NCBI RefSeq assembly: GCF_003725545.1
Contig: NZ_RJLN01000010.1
Coordinates: forward strand, 1 to 64,000
Length of the DNA stretch: 64,000 nt
Reading direction: 5' to 3'
Source of the DNA: Micromonospora solifontis
GTDB taxonomy: Bacteria > Actinomycetota > Actinomycetes > Mycobacteriales > Micromonosporaceae
The translations under genes and the position numbers were made by a program. Of the stretch, positions 26,269-39,342 are shown piece by piece (the first letter of the stretch is position 1; each line of letters begins with the position of its first letter). The notes under the pieces were generated by a model, which saw nothing but the letters and a program-made list of their open reading frames with translations, was not told the origin of the DNA and searched no databases.

Positions 26269-26826
26269 ATGGCCACCACCAACGACCTCAAGAACGGCCT
26301 GGTACTCAACCTCGACGGCGAGCTGTGGGCCGTCGTCGAGTTCCAGCACGTCAAGCCCGGTAAGGGTGGCGCGTTCGTGCGTACCACGCTGAAGAACGTG
26401 CTGTCCGGCAAGGTGGTCGACAAGACCTTCAACGCGGGCACCAAGGTCGACACCGCCACCGTCGACAAGCGCACCATGCAGTACCTGTACGCCGACGGCG
26501 AGGACTACGTCTTCATGGATCTGGAGACGTTCGACCAGATCACCGTCCCCGGCGGCACCGTCGGCGAGGCCGCCAACTACCTCCTTCCCGAGGCCGAGGC
26601 GACCGTCGCCACCCACGAGGGCGTGCCGCTCTACATCGAGCTGCCGACCTCCGTGGTGCTCGAGGTCACCTACACCGAGCCGGGCCTGCAGGGCGACCGG
26701 TCGACCGGCGGCAACAAGCCGGCCACCGTCGAGACCGGCGCGACCGTGCAGGTGCCGCTCTTCATCACCACCGGCGAGAAGATCAAGGTCGACACCCGCG
26801 ACGGCCGTTACCTCGGCCGAGCCTGA
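26269..26826 (+). CDS. efp: Elongation factor P
   Basis: Enters stalled ribosomes to promote peptide bond formation at polyproline stretches. The 185-residue length is standard for the three-domain protein. The tip loop that reaches the P-site tRNA is [13 protein letters not shown], with Lys at the tip. The C-terminal [18 protein letters not shown] is the family signature. The stop and the nusB start share a base (TGATG). Confidence 0.96.
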   Translation: MATTNDLKNGLVLNLDGELWAVVEFQHVKPGKGGAFVRTTLKNVLSGKVVDKTFNAGTKVDTATVDKRTMQYLYADGEDYVFMDLETFDQITVPGGTVGEAANYLLPEAEATVATHEGVPLYIELPTSVVLEVTYTEPGLQGDRSTGGNKPATVETGATVQVPLFITTGEKIKVDTRDGRYLGRA

Positions 26827-27260
26827 TGGCCGAGGGTCCCAAGCAGCAGATGCCGGCGCGCCGCAAGGCGCGCAAGCGGGCGCTGGACGTGCTCTTCGAG
26901 GCCGATCTGCGGGACCGGCCCCCGGTCGAGGTGCTCGCCGGCTACATCGAGCGGATCGAGAAGCCCCGCCCGGAGCACCTGGGCTACGCGGTGAGCCTGG
27001 TCGAGGGCGTCGCGGCGCACCTCGACCGGATCGACGAGGTGATCGCCAGCTACGCCGAGGGCTGGACGCTGGACCGGATGCCGGTGGTCGACCGCAACCT
27101 CGCCCGGATCGCCGTGTACGAGCTGCTCTACGTCGACGAGATCGACGACGCGGTGGCGATCAGCGAGGCCGTCGAGCTGGCCCGGCAGATGTCGACCGAC
27201 GACTCGCCGCGCTTCCTCAACGGCCTGCTCGGCCGGATCGCCGAGTACGCCACCCGCTGA
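26826..27260 (+). CDS. nusB: Transcription antitermination factor NusB
   Basis: Binds boxA RNA with NusE (S10) in rRNA antitermination. The 144 residues have the all-helical NusB fold: ARRKARKRALDVLFEADLR at the start, LDRMPVVDRNLARIAVYELL in the middle, and the C-terminal RFLNGLLGRIA. ATG 26826 overlaps the efp stop. A strong hairpin follows. Confidence 0.95.
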   Translation: MAEGPKQQMPARRKARKRALDVLFEADLRDRPPVEVLAGYIERIEKPRPEHLGYAVSLVEGVAAHLDRIDEVIASYAEGWTLDRMPVVDRNLARIAVYELLYVDEIDDAVAISEAVELARQMSTDDSPRFLNGLLGRIAEYATR

Positions 27261-27268
27261 GGCGACAG

Positions 27269-27308
27269 ACACCGAGGGCCCGTGCCGGACGGCACGGGCC
27301 CTCGGTGT
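27269..27308. terminator. 18-bp stem-loop shared by nusB and bldD
   Basis: ACACCGAGGGCCCGTGCC and GGCACGGGCCCTCGGTGT form an 18-bp perfect stem with loop GGAC. It lies 8 bases after nusB and 14 bases before the end of the convergent bldD, so it can terminate both. Confidence 0.8.
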
Positions 27309-27322
27309 GCGACAGCGGTAGG

Positions 27323-27811
27323 TCAGGACGCGAAGAACGCCCGCGGGTCGGCGACCAGCACACCGTGCTCGGTGAGCCGCTCGATCAGGCCCGACGGCGA
27401 GGCGTCGTAGACGATGGCCAGGGCGCGCAGGTCGTCGGCGCGGATGGAGAGCACCCGGCCGTTGTAGTCGCCGCGCTGCTGCTGGATGGCCCGGGCGTAC
27501 CGGGCGACGTAGGCCAGGTCCTCGGAGGCCTCGTCGTAGAGCCGCTCCAGGTCCAGCACGATCTTGCTGGTGGGCTCGTGACGCACCCCGCTGCCGTCGG
27601 GCAGCAGCTCCGAGACGGGAACGCGGTAGAAGTCGGCCAGCTCCGCCAGGCGGGACACGGTGACGGCCCGGTCGCCGCGCTCGTACGAGCCGACCACCAC
27701 GGCCTTCCACCGCCCGTTCGACTTCTCCTCCACCCCCTGCAGGGACAGGCCCTGCTGCTGGCGGATGGAGCGCAGGCGGGCGCCCAGCGACTTGGCGTAT
27801 TCAGAGGGCAT
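27323..27811 (-). CDS. bldD: Developmental regulator BldD
   Basis: Master repressor of sporulation genes in actinomycetes; c-di-GMP drives its dimerisation on DNA. The 162-residue protein has an N-terminal HTH ([20 protein letters not shown], then [20 protein letters not shown]) and a C-terminal c-di-GMP domain. The binding signature RGD-X8-RxDD is intact: RGD at 113-115 and RADD at 124-127. In Streptomyces coelicolor the second part reads RQDD. It is convergent with nusB and divergent from pyrR. I looked for BldD boxes in its own upstream region and saw none I would defend. Confidence 0.94.
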   Translation of the reverse strand: MPSEYAKSLGARLRSIRQQQGLSLQGVEEKSNGRWKAVVVGSYERGDRAVTVSRLAELADFYRVPVSELLPDGSGVRHEPTSKIVLDLERLYDEASEDLAYVARYARAIQQQRGDYNGRVLSIRADDLRALAIVYDASPSGLIERLTEHGVLVADPRAFFAS

Positions 27812-27995
27812 TCGGACACTCCCAGTGCTGCTCGGGGTTCTCCCAGCTATCGCTACGGAGCGTGACGGTACGGGGATTGCGACACGCGGTCAAGTGTTCG
27901 AGAGGGCCGGGTGTGGGTCCACGCGAAACTTGTCCGCATTTCTCCGCCCTGACCCGGGGGTCAGTACCGGCGACGGCCGGCCCGGTGACCGCTGG

Positions 27996-28001
27996 TAACG
28001 T
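27996..28001 (+). promoter_or_regulatory. Possible -10 box for the pyr operon
   Basis: TAACGT fits TAnnnT, 95 bases before pyrR in the bldD/pyrR divergent region, leaving room for the PyrR-binding leader. No clear -35 box. Confidence 0.35.
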
Positions 28002-28050
28002 GGCGGGAAGCCCCGGTCCGGGCCCCGCGGGGTCCGCCCGGTCATCCAGA

Positions 28051-28090
28051 CGTCCTTTAACGACCCGTCCCGTGAGGCGGGGAAGGAGGT
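28051..28090 (+). promoter_or_regulatory. PyrR-binding RNA hairpin over the pyrR ribosome-binding site
   Basis: In RNA form, UCCCGUGAGG (28068-28077) fits the PyrR-binding loop UCCnGnGAGG, closed by CCCG (28064-28067) and CGGG (28078-28081). The RBS GGAAGGAGG starts right after (28081-28089), and CGTCCTTT (28051-28058) could pair with it. UMP-bound PyrR would then block translation, as shown for mycobacterial pyrR. The match is seen; the mechanism here is inferred. Confidence 0.7.
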
Positions 28091-28095
28091 CCGCC

Positions 28096-28680
28096 GTGGC
28101 CTACCCACCGGCTGCCCAGTCGTCGCCGCCGCGACAACCCTCGGTGAAGGTGATCCTCGCCGCCGCCGACGTGTCGCGGGTGGTCGACCGCATCGCCCAC
28201 CAGATCCTGGAGAAGACCCAGGGCGCCGCCGACACCGTGCTGCTCGGCATCCCCACCCGGGGCGTGCCCCTGGCCAAGCGGCTCGCCGCCCGGATCAGCA
28301 CCTTCGAGGACGTGACCGTCCCGGTCGGCGTGCTCGACATCACCCTCTACCGCGACGACCTGCGCCGGCACGCCACCCGTGCGGTCGGCCCGACCGACCT
28401 GCCGTCCGGCGGGATCGACGGCAAGCGGGTGATCCTCGTCGACGACGTGCTCTTCTCCGGCCGCACCGTGCGGGCCGCGCTCGACGCGCTCAGCGACGTC
28501 GGCCGCCCCGCCTCCGTGCAGCTCGCGGTCCTGGTCGACCGCGGCCACCGCCAGCTGCCCATCCGCGCCGACTACGTCGGCAAGAACATCCCGACGGCGC
28601 TCGCCGAGAGCGTCAAGGTCACCCTCGCCGAGACCGACGGCGCCGACGAGGTCAAGCTGTACGGGGGGACCCCCTCATGA
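28096..28680 (+). CDS. pyrR: PyrR: pyrimidine operon regulator / uracil phosphoribosyltransferase
   Basis: RNA-binding regulator of UMP synthesis that also has uracil phosphoribosyltransferase activity. GTG 28096 follows the strong RBS GGAAGGAGG and gives 194 residues with a short disordered head. The PRPP-binding motif [14 protein letters not shown] is at about residues 111-124. [15 protein letters not shown] and DITLYRDDL are also typical. The stop overlaps pyrB. Its own leader carries the target site. Confidence 0.95.
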   Translation: MAYPPAAQSSPPRQPSVKVILAAADVSRVVDRIAHQILEKTQGAADTVLLGIPTRGVPLAKRLAARISTFEDVTVPVGVLDITLYRDDLRRHATRAVGPTDLPSGGIDGKRVILVDDVLFSGRTVRAALDALSDVGRPASVQLAVLVDRGHRQLPIRADYVGKNIPTALAESVKVTLAETDGADEVKLYGGTPS

Positions 28681-29603
28681 TCCGCCACCTGCTCTCCGGA
28701 GCCGATCTGGACGCGGCCACCGCCACCCAGATCCTGGACACCGCCGCCGAGATGGCCACCGTCGCCGGGCGCGAGGTCAAGAAGCTGCCCGCCCTGCGCG
28801 GCCGGACCGTGGTGAACCTCTTCTACGAGGACTCCACCCGGACCCGGATCTCGTTCGAGGCGGCCGCCAAACGGCTCAGCGCCGACGTGATCAACTTCTC
28901 GGCCAAGGGCTCCAGCGTGGCCAAGGGCGAGAGCCTGAAGGACACCGCGCTCACCCTCCAGGCCATGGGGGCCGACGCGGTGGTCGTCCGGCACCCCGCC
29001 TCCGGCGCCCCGCACCGGCTGGCCAACTGGGTCGACGGGTCGGTGGTCAACGCCGGCGACGGCACCCACGAACACCCCACTCAGGCGCTGCTCGACGCGT
29101 ACACGATGCGGTCCCGGCTGGGCCGGCTCGCCGGCCTGCACGTGGCGATCGTCGGCGACGTGCTGCACTCCCGGGTGGCCCGCTCCAACGTGCTGCTGCT
29201 CTCCACCCTCGGCGCCAAGGTCACCCTGGTCGGCCCGCCCACCCTCATCCCCGTCGACATCGCGGCGGCGCTCGCGCCGGGCACCGACGTCTGCTACGAC
29301 CTCGACGCCGTTCTACCCGGTGTGGACGTGGTGATGATGCTGCGGGTGCAGCGGGAGCGGATGAACGACTCCTACTTCCCCTCGGCCCGCGAGTACGCCC
29401 GCCGCTACGGCCTGGACGCGCCGCGCATGCGCCGGCTGCCCGAGCACGCGATCGTCATGCACCCCGGCCCGATGAACCGGGGCATGGAGATCACGCCCGA
29501 GGTGGCCGACTCGCCCCGCTCCACCATCGTCGAACAGGTCGCCAACGGGGTCTCCGTGCGGATGGCCGTCCTCTACCTGCTGCTCGGAGGGAACAACCGG
29601 TGA
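28677..29603 (+). CDS. pyrB: Aspartate carbamoyltransferase catalytic chain
   Basis: Joins carbamoyl phosphate and aspartate in UMP synthesis. The 308 residues match the catalytic chain. The carbamoyl-phosphate site [15 protein letters not shown] and the [14 protein letters not shown] segment are intact, and the aspartate-domain [11 protein letters not shown] is present. No pyrI regulatory gene is nearby. ATG 28677 overlaps pyrR, and the stop overlaps pyrC. Confidence 0.96.
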   Translation: MIRHLLSGADLDAATATQILDTAAEMATVAGREVKKLPALRGRTVVNLFYEDSTRTRISFEAAAKRLSADVINFSAKGSSVAKGESLKDTALTLQAMGADAVVVRHPASGAPHRLANWVDGSVVNAGDGTHEHPTQALLDAYTMRSRLGRLAGLHVAIVGDVLHSRVARSNVLLLSTLGAKVTLVGPPTLIPVDIAAALAPGTDVCYDLDAVLPGVDVVMMLRVQRERMNDSYFPSAREYARRYGLDAPRMRRLPEHAIVMHPGPMNRGMEITPEVADSPRSTIVEQVANGVSVRMAVLYLLLGGNNR

Positions 29604-30877
29604 CCGCGTACCTGATCAAGAACGTCAGCCTGGTCGGCGCCGAGCCGACCGACCTGCTGATCCGCGACGGCGTCGTGGCCCAGACCGGCCCGGGGCTGGC
29701 CGCGCCGGACGCCACCGTGCTCGACGCCACCGGGCTGGTCGCCCTGCCCGGCCTGGTCGACCTGCACACCCACCTGCGCGAGCCGGGCCGGGAGGACGCC
29801 GAGACCGTCGAGTCCGGGTCCCGGGCGGCGGCGCTGGGCGGCTACACGGCGGTCTGCGCGATGGCGAACACCTCGCCGGTCGCCGACACCGCCGGCGTGG
29901 TCGAGCAGGTCTGGCGGCTCGGCCGGGAGGCCGGGCTGGTCGACGTGCAGCCGATCGGCGCGGTCACCGTCGGCCTGGCCGGCGAGCGCCTGGCCGAGCT
30001 GGGCGCCATGGCCGACTCGGCGGCCCGGGTGCGGATCTTCTCCGACGACGGGCACTGCGTGGCCGACCCGAAGCTGATGCGCCGCGCGCTGGAGTACGTC
30101 AAGGCGTTCGACGGGGTCATCGCCCAGCACGCCGAGGAGCCCCGGCTCACCGAGGGCGCGCAGATGCACGAGGGCGAGGTCTCCACCCGGCTCGGGCTGA
30201 CCGGCTGGCCGGCGGTCGCCGAGGAGGCGATCATCGCCCGGGACGTGCTGCTGGCCGAGCACGTCGGCAGCCGGCTGCACATCTGCCACGTCTCCACCGC
30301 CGGCAGCGTCGAGGTGCTCCGGCACGCCAAGGCGCGCGGGGTCAAGGTCACCGCCGAGGTCACCCCGCACCACCTGCTGCTCACCGACGAGAAGGCGGAG
30401 ACGTACGACCCGGTCTACAAGGTCAACCCGCCGCTGCGGACGGCGGACGACATCGCGGCCCTCCGGGCGGCGCTGGCCGAGGGCGTGATCGACATCATCG
30501 CCACCGACCACGCCCCGCACGCCGTGGAGGACAAGGAGTGCGAGTGGGCGTACGCCCGGCCGGGCATGCTCGGCCTGGAGACGGCGCTCTCCATCGCGCT
30601 GGACGTGCTCGGTCCGCAGTGGGACCTGATCGCCGAGCGGATGTCCCGCGCCCCGGCCCGCATCGCCGGCCTGGAGGGGCACGGCCTCGACCCCGCCCCC
30701 GGCGTCCCGGCCAACCTGACCCTGGTCGACCCGGCCGCCCGCCGCGTCATCGAACCGGCGGAGCTGGCCAGTCGCAGTCGCAACACCCCGTACGCCCGCA
30801 TGACGCTGCCGGGTCGCATCGTGGCGACCTTCCTGCGCGGCGAGCCGACGGTCCTGGACGGAAAGGCAGTTCGATGA
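29600..30877 (+). CDS. pyrC: Dihydroorotase
   Basis: Closes N-carbamoyl-aspartate to dihydroorotate, the third step of UMP synthesis. The 425-residue type I enzyme has metal ligands in [27 protein letters not shown] and [16 protein letters not shown] 29600 overlaps the pyrB stop (GTGA) and the end overlaps carA. Confidence 0.95.
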   Translation: MTAYLIKNVSLVGAEPTDLLIRDGVVAQTGPGLAAPDATVLDATGLVALPGLVDLHTHLREPGREDAETVESGSRAAALGGYTAVCAMANTSPVADTAGVVEQVWRLGREAGLVDVQPIGAVTVGLAGERLAELGAMADSAARVRIFSDDGHCVADPKLMRRALEYVKAFDGVIAQHAEEPRLTEGAQMHEGEVSTRLGLTGWPAVAEEAIIARDVLLAEHVGSRLHICHVSTAGSVEVLRHAKARGVKVTAEVTPHHLLLTDEKAETYDPVYKVNPPLRTADDIAALRAALAEGVIDIIATDHAPHAVEDKECEWAYARPGMLGLETALSIALDVLGPQWDLIAERMSRAPARIAGLEGHGLDPAPGVPANLTLVDPAARRVIEPAELASRSRNTPYARMTLPGRIVATFLRGEPTVLDGKAVR

Positions 30878-32011
30878 CCAAGCGGAGGCCCGCGATCCTC
30901 GTGCTCGAGGACGGGCGCACCTTCCACGGCGAGGCGTACGGCAGCGTCGGGGAGACCTTCGGTGAGGCGGTCTTCAACACCGGCATGACCGGTTACCAGG
31001 AGACCCTCACCGACCCCTCCTACCACCGGCAGGTGGTGGTGCAGACCGCCCCGCACATCGGCAACACCGGGGTGAACGAGTCCGACGACGAGTCCGGTCG
31101 GATCTGGGTCGCCGGGTACGTGGTCCGCGACCCGGCCCGGATCCGCTCCAACTGGCGGGCCACCGGCGACCTGGAGGATCGGCTCGCCGCCGAGGGCGTG
31201 GTCGGCATCAGCGGCGTCGACACCCGGGCGCTCACCCGGCACCTGCGCGAGCGCGGCGCGATGCGGGTGGGCATCTCCAGCGTCGACGACGACCCGCGCG
31301 CCCTCCTCGAACGGGTCCGCCGGTCGCCGCAGATGGTCGGCGCCGACCTGTCGGCCGAGGTGACCACCGCCGAGCCGTACGTCGTCGAGGCGCAGGGCGA
31401 GCACCGCTTCACCGTCGCGGCGCTCGACCTGGGCATCAAGCGCAACGTGCCGCGCCGGCTCGCCGCCCGCGGCGTCACCACCCACGTGCTGCCCGCCGGC
31501 TCCACCATCGAGGGCCTGCTCGCCACCGGGGCGGACGCGGTCTTCTTCTCGCCCGGCCCGGGCGACCCGGCCACCGCGGTCGGTCCGGTCGCCCTGGCCC
31601 GGGAGGTGCTGACCCGGCGGATCCCGCTGTTCGGTATCTGCTTCGGCAGCCAGATCCTCGGCCGGGCGCTCGGCTTCGGCACCTACAAGCTGGGGTACGG
31701 CCACCGCGGCATCAACCAGCCGGTGCTCGACCGGGCCACCGGCAAGGTCGAGGTGACCAGCCACAACCACGGCTTCGCCGTGCAGGTGCCGGGGGCGCAG
31801 GCCGGGGCGGTCGTCCCCGACCAGGTGATCGACACCGAGTTCGGCGGCGTCCAGGTGTCACACGTCTGCCTCAATGACAACGTGGTCGAGGGGCTGCGGG
31901 CCAAGGACGTGCCCGCCTTCACCGTCCAGTACCACCCGGAGGCGGCGGCCGGCCCGCACGACGCGGACTACCTGTTCGACCGTTTCGCCGAGCTCATCGA
32001 AGGCGGCAAGA

Positions 32012-32019
<8 letters not shown>
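30874..32019 (+). CDS. carA: Carbamoyl-phosphate synthase small subunit
   Basis: Glutaminase subunit that feeds ammonia to CarB. ATG 30874 overlaps the pyrC stop and gives 381 residues; the longer frame is unrelated pyrC shadow. The N-terminal domain begins with [15 protein letters not shown]. The class I amidotransferase triad is in [13 protein letters not shown] (Cys nucleophile) and [15 protein letters not shown] (His, Glu). It overlaps carB by 8 bases. Confidence 0.96.
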
Positions 32020-35404
<3,385 letters not shown>

Positions 35405-35423
35405 CCGCCCGCACGTCCGCGTC

Positions 35424-35478
35424 GATCATGAGGTTGGCGGCGGTCGAGGAGATCGACTTCGCCGTCAACTTCATGATC
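35424..35478. repeat. Long imperfect palindrome between carB and pyrD
   Basis: GATCATGAGGTTGGCGGC (35424-35441) and GCCGTCAACTTCATGATC (35461-35478) pair at 16 of 18 positions, and the spacer contains GTCGAGGAGATCGAC, which can pair further. It lies just past the carB stop. A small frame runs through it but looks like a by-product of the palindrome. It may act as a terminator or be a dispersed genomic repeat. Confidence 0.65.
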
Positions 35479-35501
35479 ACCGCATCGGGGGTGAGGGCGG
35501 C

Positions 35502-36518
35502 GTGATCTTCGAGAAGGTCGTGCGGGCTGGGTTGTTCTCCATCGGGGGTGGGGACGCGGAGGTGGCGCACGAGTGGACGCTGCGGCGGCTGGCGGCGGTG
35601 TCGCGGCGGCCGGTCGCTCTCGCGGCGCTGCGCGGGCGGTACTTCCGGGCGGCGCCGCGCACCGTGTTCGGGGTGGACTTCCCGAACCCGGTGGGGCTGG
35701 CCGCCGGGATGGACAAGAACGGCGTCGCGTTGCCGGCCTGGCCGGCGCTCGGCTTCGGCTTCGTCGAGGTCGGCACGGTCACCGCGCACGCCCAGCCGGG
35801 CAACCCCCGGCCCCGGCTGTTCCGGCTGCGGGAGAGCGAGGCCGTGGTCAACCGGATGGGCTTCAACAACGCCGGCGCGGAGGCCCTCGCGGCCCGGCTG
35901 GCGGCGCTCCCGCGCCCGCTCGGCGTACCGCTGGGCATCTCCCTCGGCAAGTCCAAGGTGACCCCGCTGGACGAGGCGGTCGAGGACTACCTGGCCTCGT
36001 ACCGGGCGCTGAAGGAGCACGGGGACTACTTCGCGGTCAACGTGTCCTCACCGAACACACCGGGCCTGCGGTCCCTTCAGGACCGGTCCCACCTGGACGC
36101 GCTGCTGGCGGCCCTGGTGGGGGAGAAGCCGGTGCTGGTGAAGATCGCCCCGGACCTCACCGAGCCGGCCGTCGCCGAGCTGCTGGAGGTCTGCCTCGAC
36201 CGCGGCGCGGCCGGGGTGATCGCCACCAACACCACCCTCGCCCGCGACGGCCTCGCCCCGGCCGACCGGCCGCGCGGCGCGGAGACCGGCGGCCTCTCCG
36301 GCCGTCCGCTGGCCGCCCGGGCCCGCGAGGTGGTCGCCTTCGTACACCGGGAGACCGGCGGCCGGCTGCCGGTGATCGGGGTCGGCGGCATCCTCGACCC
36401 GGACGACGCCGCCCGGATGTTCGACGCCGGGGCCAGCCTGGTCCAGCTCTACACCGGCTTCATCTACCGCGGCCCGGGCCTGGTCCGGGCGGCGGCGCGG
36501 GCCGCCGCCCGGCGCTGA
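35502..36518 (+). CDS. pyrD: Class 2 dihydroorotate dehydrogenase (quinone)
   Basis: Oxidises dihydroorotate to orotate and passes electrons to the membrane quinone pool. The 338-residue protein has the N-terminal membrane-binding helices of class 2 ([20 protein letters not shown]), the FMN-site LAAGMDKNG and [14 protein letters not shown], and the catalytic-loop [15 protein letters not shown] with Ser as base. GTG 35502 is preceded by GGTGAGGGCG. bioA follows after 19 bases. Confidence 0.95.
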   Translation: MIFEKVVRAGLFSIGGGDAEVAHEWTLRRLAAVSRRPVALAALRGRYFRAAPRTVFGVDFPNPVGLAAGMDKNGVALPAWPALGFGFVEVGTVTAHAQPGNPRPRLFRLRESEAVVNRMGFNNAGAEALAARLAALPRPLGVPLGISLGKSKVTPLDEAVEDYLASYRALKEHGDYFAVNVSSPNTPGLRSLQDRSHLDALLAALVGEKPVLVKIAPDLTEPAVAELLEVCLDRGAAGVIATNTTLARDGLAPADRPRGAETGGLSGRPLAARAREVVAFVHRETGGRLPVIGVGGILDPDDAARMFDAGASLVQLYTGFIYRGPGLVRAAARAAARR

Positions 36519-36537
36519 CCCGGCACGAAGGAGGACC

Positions 36538-37812
36538 GTGACGCCCGAGGAGATCCTCGCCGCCGACCGGCGGCACGTGTGGCACCCGTACGCGGCGCTG
36601 CCGCCGGCCAGCCCGCCGTACGTGGTGGACAGCGCCGAGGGCGTACGGCTGCGGTTGGCCGACGGCCGGGAGCTGATCGACGGGATGTCGTCCTGGTGGG
36701 CGGCGATCCACGGCTACCGGCATCCGGTGCTGGACGCCGCCGTCACCGATCAGCTCGGCCGGATGAGCCACGTGATGTTCGGCGGGCTCACCCACGAGCC
36801 CGCGGTACGCCTGGCCCGCACCCTGGTCGAGCTGGCCCCGGAAGGGCTGGAGCACGTCTTCCTCGCCGACTCCGGCTCGGTCAGCGTCGAGGTGGCGGTG
36901 AAGATGTGCCTGCAGTGGCAGCGGGCCACCGGACGGCCGGAACGGCGCCGGCTGGGCACCTGGCGGGGCGGCTACCACGGCGACACCTTCCACCCGATGA
37001 GCGTCTGCGACCCGGAGGGCGGCATGCACCACCTCTGGGGCGACGTGCTGCCCCGGCAGGTCTTCGCGCCGGTGCCGCCCGGTGGGTTCGACACCCCGCC
37101 CGACCCGGCGTACGAGGCGGCGCTGGTGGAGGCGGTGGAGCGGCACGCCGACGAGCTGGCCGCGGTGATCGTCGAGCCGGTGGTCCAGGGGGCCGGCGGC
37201 ATGCGTTTCCACCACCCGCACTACCTGCGGGTGCTGCGCGAGGTGACCCGGGCGCACGGGATCCTGCTGGTCTTCGACGAGATCGCCACCGGGTTCGGCC
37301 GCACCGGGACGATGTTCGCGGCCGAGCACGCCGGGGTCGCCCCGGACGTGCTCTGCGTCGGCAAGGCGCTCACCGGCGGCTACCTCACCCTGGCCGCCGC
37401 CCTGTGCACCGCCGAGGTGGCCCGGGGGATCTCCGCGGCCGGGGTGCTCGCGCACGGGCCCACCTTCATGGGCAACCCGCTCGCCTGCGCGGTCGCCAAC
37501 GCCTCCCTGGGCCTGCTGGCGGCCGGGGAGTGGGCCGGGCAGGTGCGGAGGATCTCCGCCGGCCTGCGGGCCGGTCTGGAGCCGCTGCGCGGCGTGCCCG
37601 GGGTGCTCGACGTACGGGTGCTCGGCGCGATCGGGGTGGTCCAGCTCGACCACGAGGTGGACCTGCCCCGGGCCACCGCCGCCGCGGTCGGCCAGGGCGT
37701 CTGGCTGCGGCCGTTCCGCGACCTGGTCTACACCATGCCGCCGTACGTCACCGACGACGCCGACGTGGCGCGGATCGCGGCCGGCATCGAGGCGGCGGTC
37801 AAGGCGGGCTGA
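36538..37812 (+). CDS. bioA: Adenosylmethionine-8-amino-7-oxononanoate aminotransferase
   Basis: PLP enzyme that makes 7,8-diaminopelargonate for biotin using SAM as amino donor. The 424 residues start with the typical [19 protein letters not shown] and contain [35 protein letters not shown] and the PLP lysine (about residue 276) in [17 protein letters not shown] 36538 has AAGGAGG upstream. It sits between pyrD and pyrF with no other biotin gene in the window. Confidence 0.93.
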   Translation: MTPEEILAADRRHVWHPYAALPPASPPYVVDSAEGVRLRLADGRELIDGMSSWWAAIHGYRHPVLDAAVTDQLGRMSHVMFGGLTHEPAVRLARTLVELAPEGLEHVFLADSGSVSVEVAVKMCLQWQRATGRPERRRLGTWRGGYHGDTFHPMSVCDPEGGMHHLWGDVLPRQVFAPVPPGGFDTPPDPAYEAALVEAVERHADELAAVIVEPVVQGAGGMRFHHPHYLRVLREVTRAHGILLVFDEIATGFGRTGTMFAAEHAGVAPDVLCVGKALTGGYLTLAAALCTAEVARGISAAGVLAHGPTFMGNPLACAVANASLGLLAAGEWAGQVRRISAGLRAGLEPLRGVPGVLDVRVLGAIGVVQLDHEVDLPRATAAAVGQGVWLRPFRDLVYTMPPYVTDDADVARIAAGIEAAVKAG

Positions 37813-37818
37813 ACTGAA

Positions 37819-37869
37819 GGAAGGGCCCCTTCTTAACGCATTCGGTAGAGGAAGGGCCCCCTGTTAACG
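37819..37869. repeat. Pair of 20-bp direct repeats after bioA
   Basis: GGAAGGGCCCCTTCTTAACG (37819-37838) and GGAAGGGCCCCCTGTTAACG (37850-37869) match at 18 of 20 positions, 11 bases apart. Each holds a near-palindrome around GGGCCCC. The AT-bearing TTAACG end stands out from the local G/C-rich sequence. Confidence 0.65.
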
Positions 37870-37921
37870 GCCCAGCGGGCGGCGACGCCCCCGCTGGAAC
37901 GCTGCGGGCGGGACGAGACGA

Positions 37922-37940
37922 CCGGCGGCGTATCCGCCGG
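37922..37940 (+). terminator. Hairpin upstream of pyrF
   Basis: CCGGCGG, CGTAT, CCGCCGG: a 7-bp stem, followed closely by a second small hairpin (GCGGCG-CGA-CGCCGC). Both lie within the 60 bases before pyrF, so they could be a terminator after bioA or leader structure. Confidence 0.35.
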
Positions 37941-37982
37941 ACAGAGGCGGCGCGACGCCGCGCAGAGAGAGGGAGAGACACG

Positions 37983-38819
37983 ATGGAGAGCTTCGGCGCC
38001 CGGCTGCACCGGGCCGTGGCCGAGCGGGGACCGCTCTGCGTCGGCATCGACCCGCATCCCGGGCTGCTGGCCGGCTGGGGGCTGTCCGACGACGTCGAGG
38101 GACTGGAGCGATTCAGCCGGACGGTGGTGGAGGCGCTCGGTGACCGGGTCGCCGTGATCAAGCCCCAGTCGGCGTTCTTCGAGCGGTTCGGCTCCCGGGG
38201 CGTAGGGGTCCTTGAGTCAACTATCCGACAGTTGCGGGACTCCGGTGCGCTCGTTCTCCTCGACGTCAAGCGGGGCGACATCGGCTCGACGGTCAGCGCG
38301 TACGCCTCGGCGTACCTCGATCCATCCAGCCCGCTGTATGTCGACGCGGTCACCGCGAGCCCCTACCTGGGAGTAGGTTCGCTCGCGCCGATGTTCGAGC
38401 TGGCCGCCGCGCACGGGGGCGGGGTCTTCGTCCTGGCGCTCACCTCCAACCCGGAGGGCGCCGCCGTGCAGCGGGCCGTCGGGGCCGACGGGCGCACCGT
38501 CGCGCAGACCGTCATCGACGAGATTTCCCAGCTCAACCGAGGCGCCGACCCGCTCGGCAGCTTCGGTCTCGTGGTCGGCGCGACGATCGGTGACACCGGT
38601 CACGATCTCTCCGCCGTGCACGGTCCGCTGCTCGCCCCCGGCCTGGGAGCGCAGGGTGCCACGGCCGCCGACCTGCGCGCCGTCTTCGGTTCCAGCCTCC
38701 CCTCGGTGCTGCCGTCCTACTCCCGGGAGGTGCTGAGCGCCGGCCCCGACGTGGCCGCCCTGCGGGCCGCCGCCGAGCGGGTGCTGGGCGACTGCCGGGC
38801 CGCCCTGGCCGGTTCGTGA
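37983..38819 (+). CDS. pyrF: Orotidine-5'-phosphate decarboxylase (type 2)
   Basis: Last step of UMP synthesis. The 278-residue length and the motif VLLDVKRGDIGSTVSAYASA, containing the Asp-Lys-Asp charged network, identify the longer type 2 class common in actinobacteria. The N-terminal CVGIDPHPGLL and the central VTASPYLGVGSLAP fit. ATG 37983 has GGGAG upstream. A gap of 179 bases with a good promoter follows. Confidence 0.95.
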   Translation: MESFGARLHRAVAERGPLCVGIDPHPGLLAGWGLSDDVEGLERFSRTVVEALGDRVAVIKPQSAFFERFGSRGVGVLESTIRQLRDSGALVLLDVKRGDIGSTVSAYASAYLDPSSPLYVDAVTASPYLGVGSLAPMFELAAAHGGGVFVLALTSNPEGAAVQRAVGADGRTVAQTVIDEISQLNRGADPLGSFGLVVGATIGDTGHDLSAVHGPLLAPGLGAQGATAADLRAVFGSSLPSVLPSYSREVLSAGPDVAALRAAAERVLGDCRAALAGS

Positions 38820-38865
38820 CTGACTGACGGCTCGGTCACTTTACGTTGATCTTCGCGCGTCCACG

Positions 38866-38894
38866 TTGCCGAAAACTCCGTTGACCGCTAGTTT
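38866..38894 (+). promoter_or_regulatory. Promoter for mihF
   Basis: TTGCCG (38866-38871), a 17-base spacer and TAGTTT (38889-38894) in an AT-richer island after pyrF. This fits a housekeeping sigma factor and predicts a 5' leader of about 100 bases. Confidence 0.55.
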
Positions 38895-38998
38895 TCCCCG
38901 CGCTGGGAACCACGGACCCCTTTGGTTGCCAGCGACACCACGTTTCACAGCAGCGGTGGTGCGCCCCGCCCACCGCATGAGGGACCTGAGGAGAACTG

Positions 38999-39316
38999 GT
39001 GCCGCTCCCGTCACTGACCCCCGAACAGCGCGCTGCCGCGCTGGAGAAGGCCGCGGAGATCCGCAAGGCCCGTGCCAAGCTGAAGGAGGACCTCAAGCAG
39101 GGCAAGACCAGCCTCGCCACGGTGCTCGAGCAGGCCGAGTCCGACGACGTCGTCGGCAAGCTGAAGGTGTCGGCCGTGCTGCAGGCGATGCCGGGCATCG
39201 GCAAGATCCGGGCCACCCAGATCATGGAGAAGCTCAAGATCGCCGACAGCCGTCGCCTGCGCGGCCTGGGCGAGCAGCAGCGCAAGGCTCTGCTTGGAGA
39301 GTTCGCCGCCAACTGA
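38999..39316 (+). CDS. mihF: Actinobacterial integration host factor
   Basis: Nucleoid-associated protein (mIHF/sIHF), unrelated to the E. coli IHF fold; it binds DNA without strict sequence need and is important in mycobacteria and streptomycetes. The 105 residues have the long N-terminal helix (LTPEQRAAALEKAAEIRKAR) and the DNA-binding helix-two-turn-helix QAMPGIGKIRATQIMEKL. GTG 38999 follows GAGGAG. gmk lies 26 bases downstream, the usual actinobacterial neighbour. Confidence 0.95.
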   Translation: MPLPSLTPEQRAAALEKAAEIRKARAKLKEDLKQGKTSLATVLEQAESDDVVGKLKVSAVLQAMPGIGKIRATQIMEKLKIADSRRLRGLGEQQRKALLGEFAAN

Positions 39317-39342
39317 GCGCCCCAGGCGTGTAGAAACAAGCG

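Noticed and set aside
27812..28050. BldD operator in the bldD/pyrR divergent region
   Set aside because: Short partial matches to the BldD palindrome exist, but none has both half-sites in proper register.
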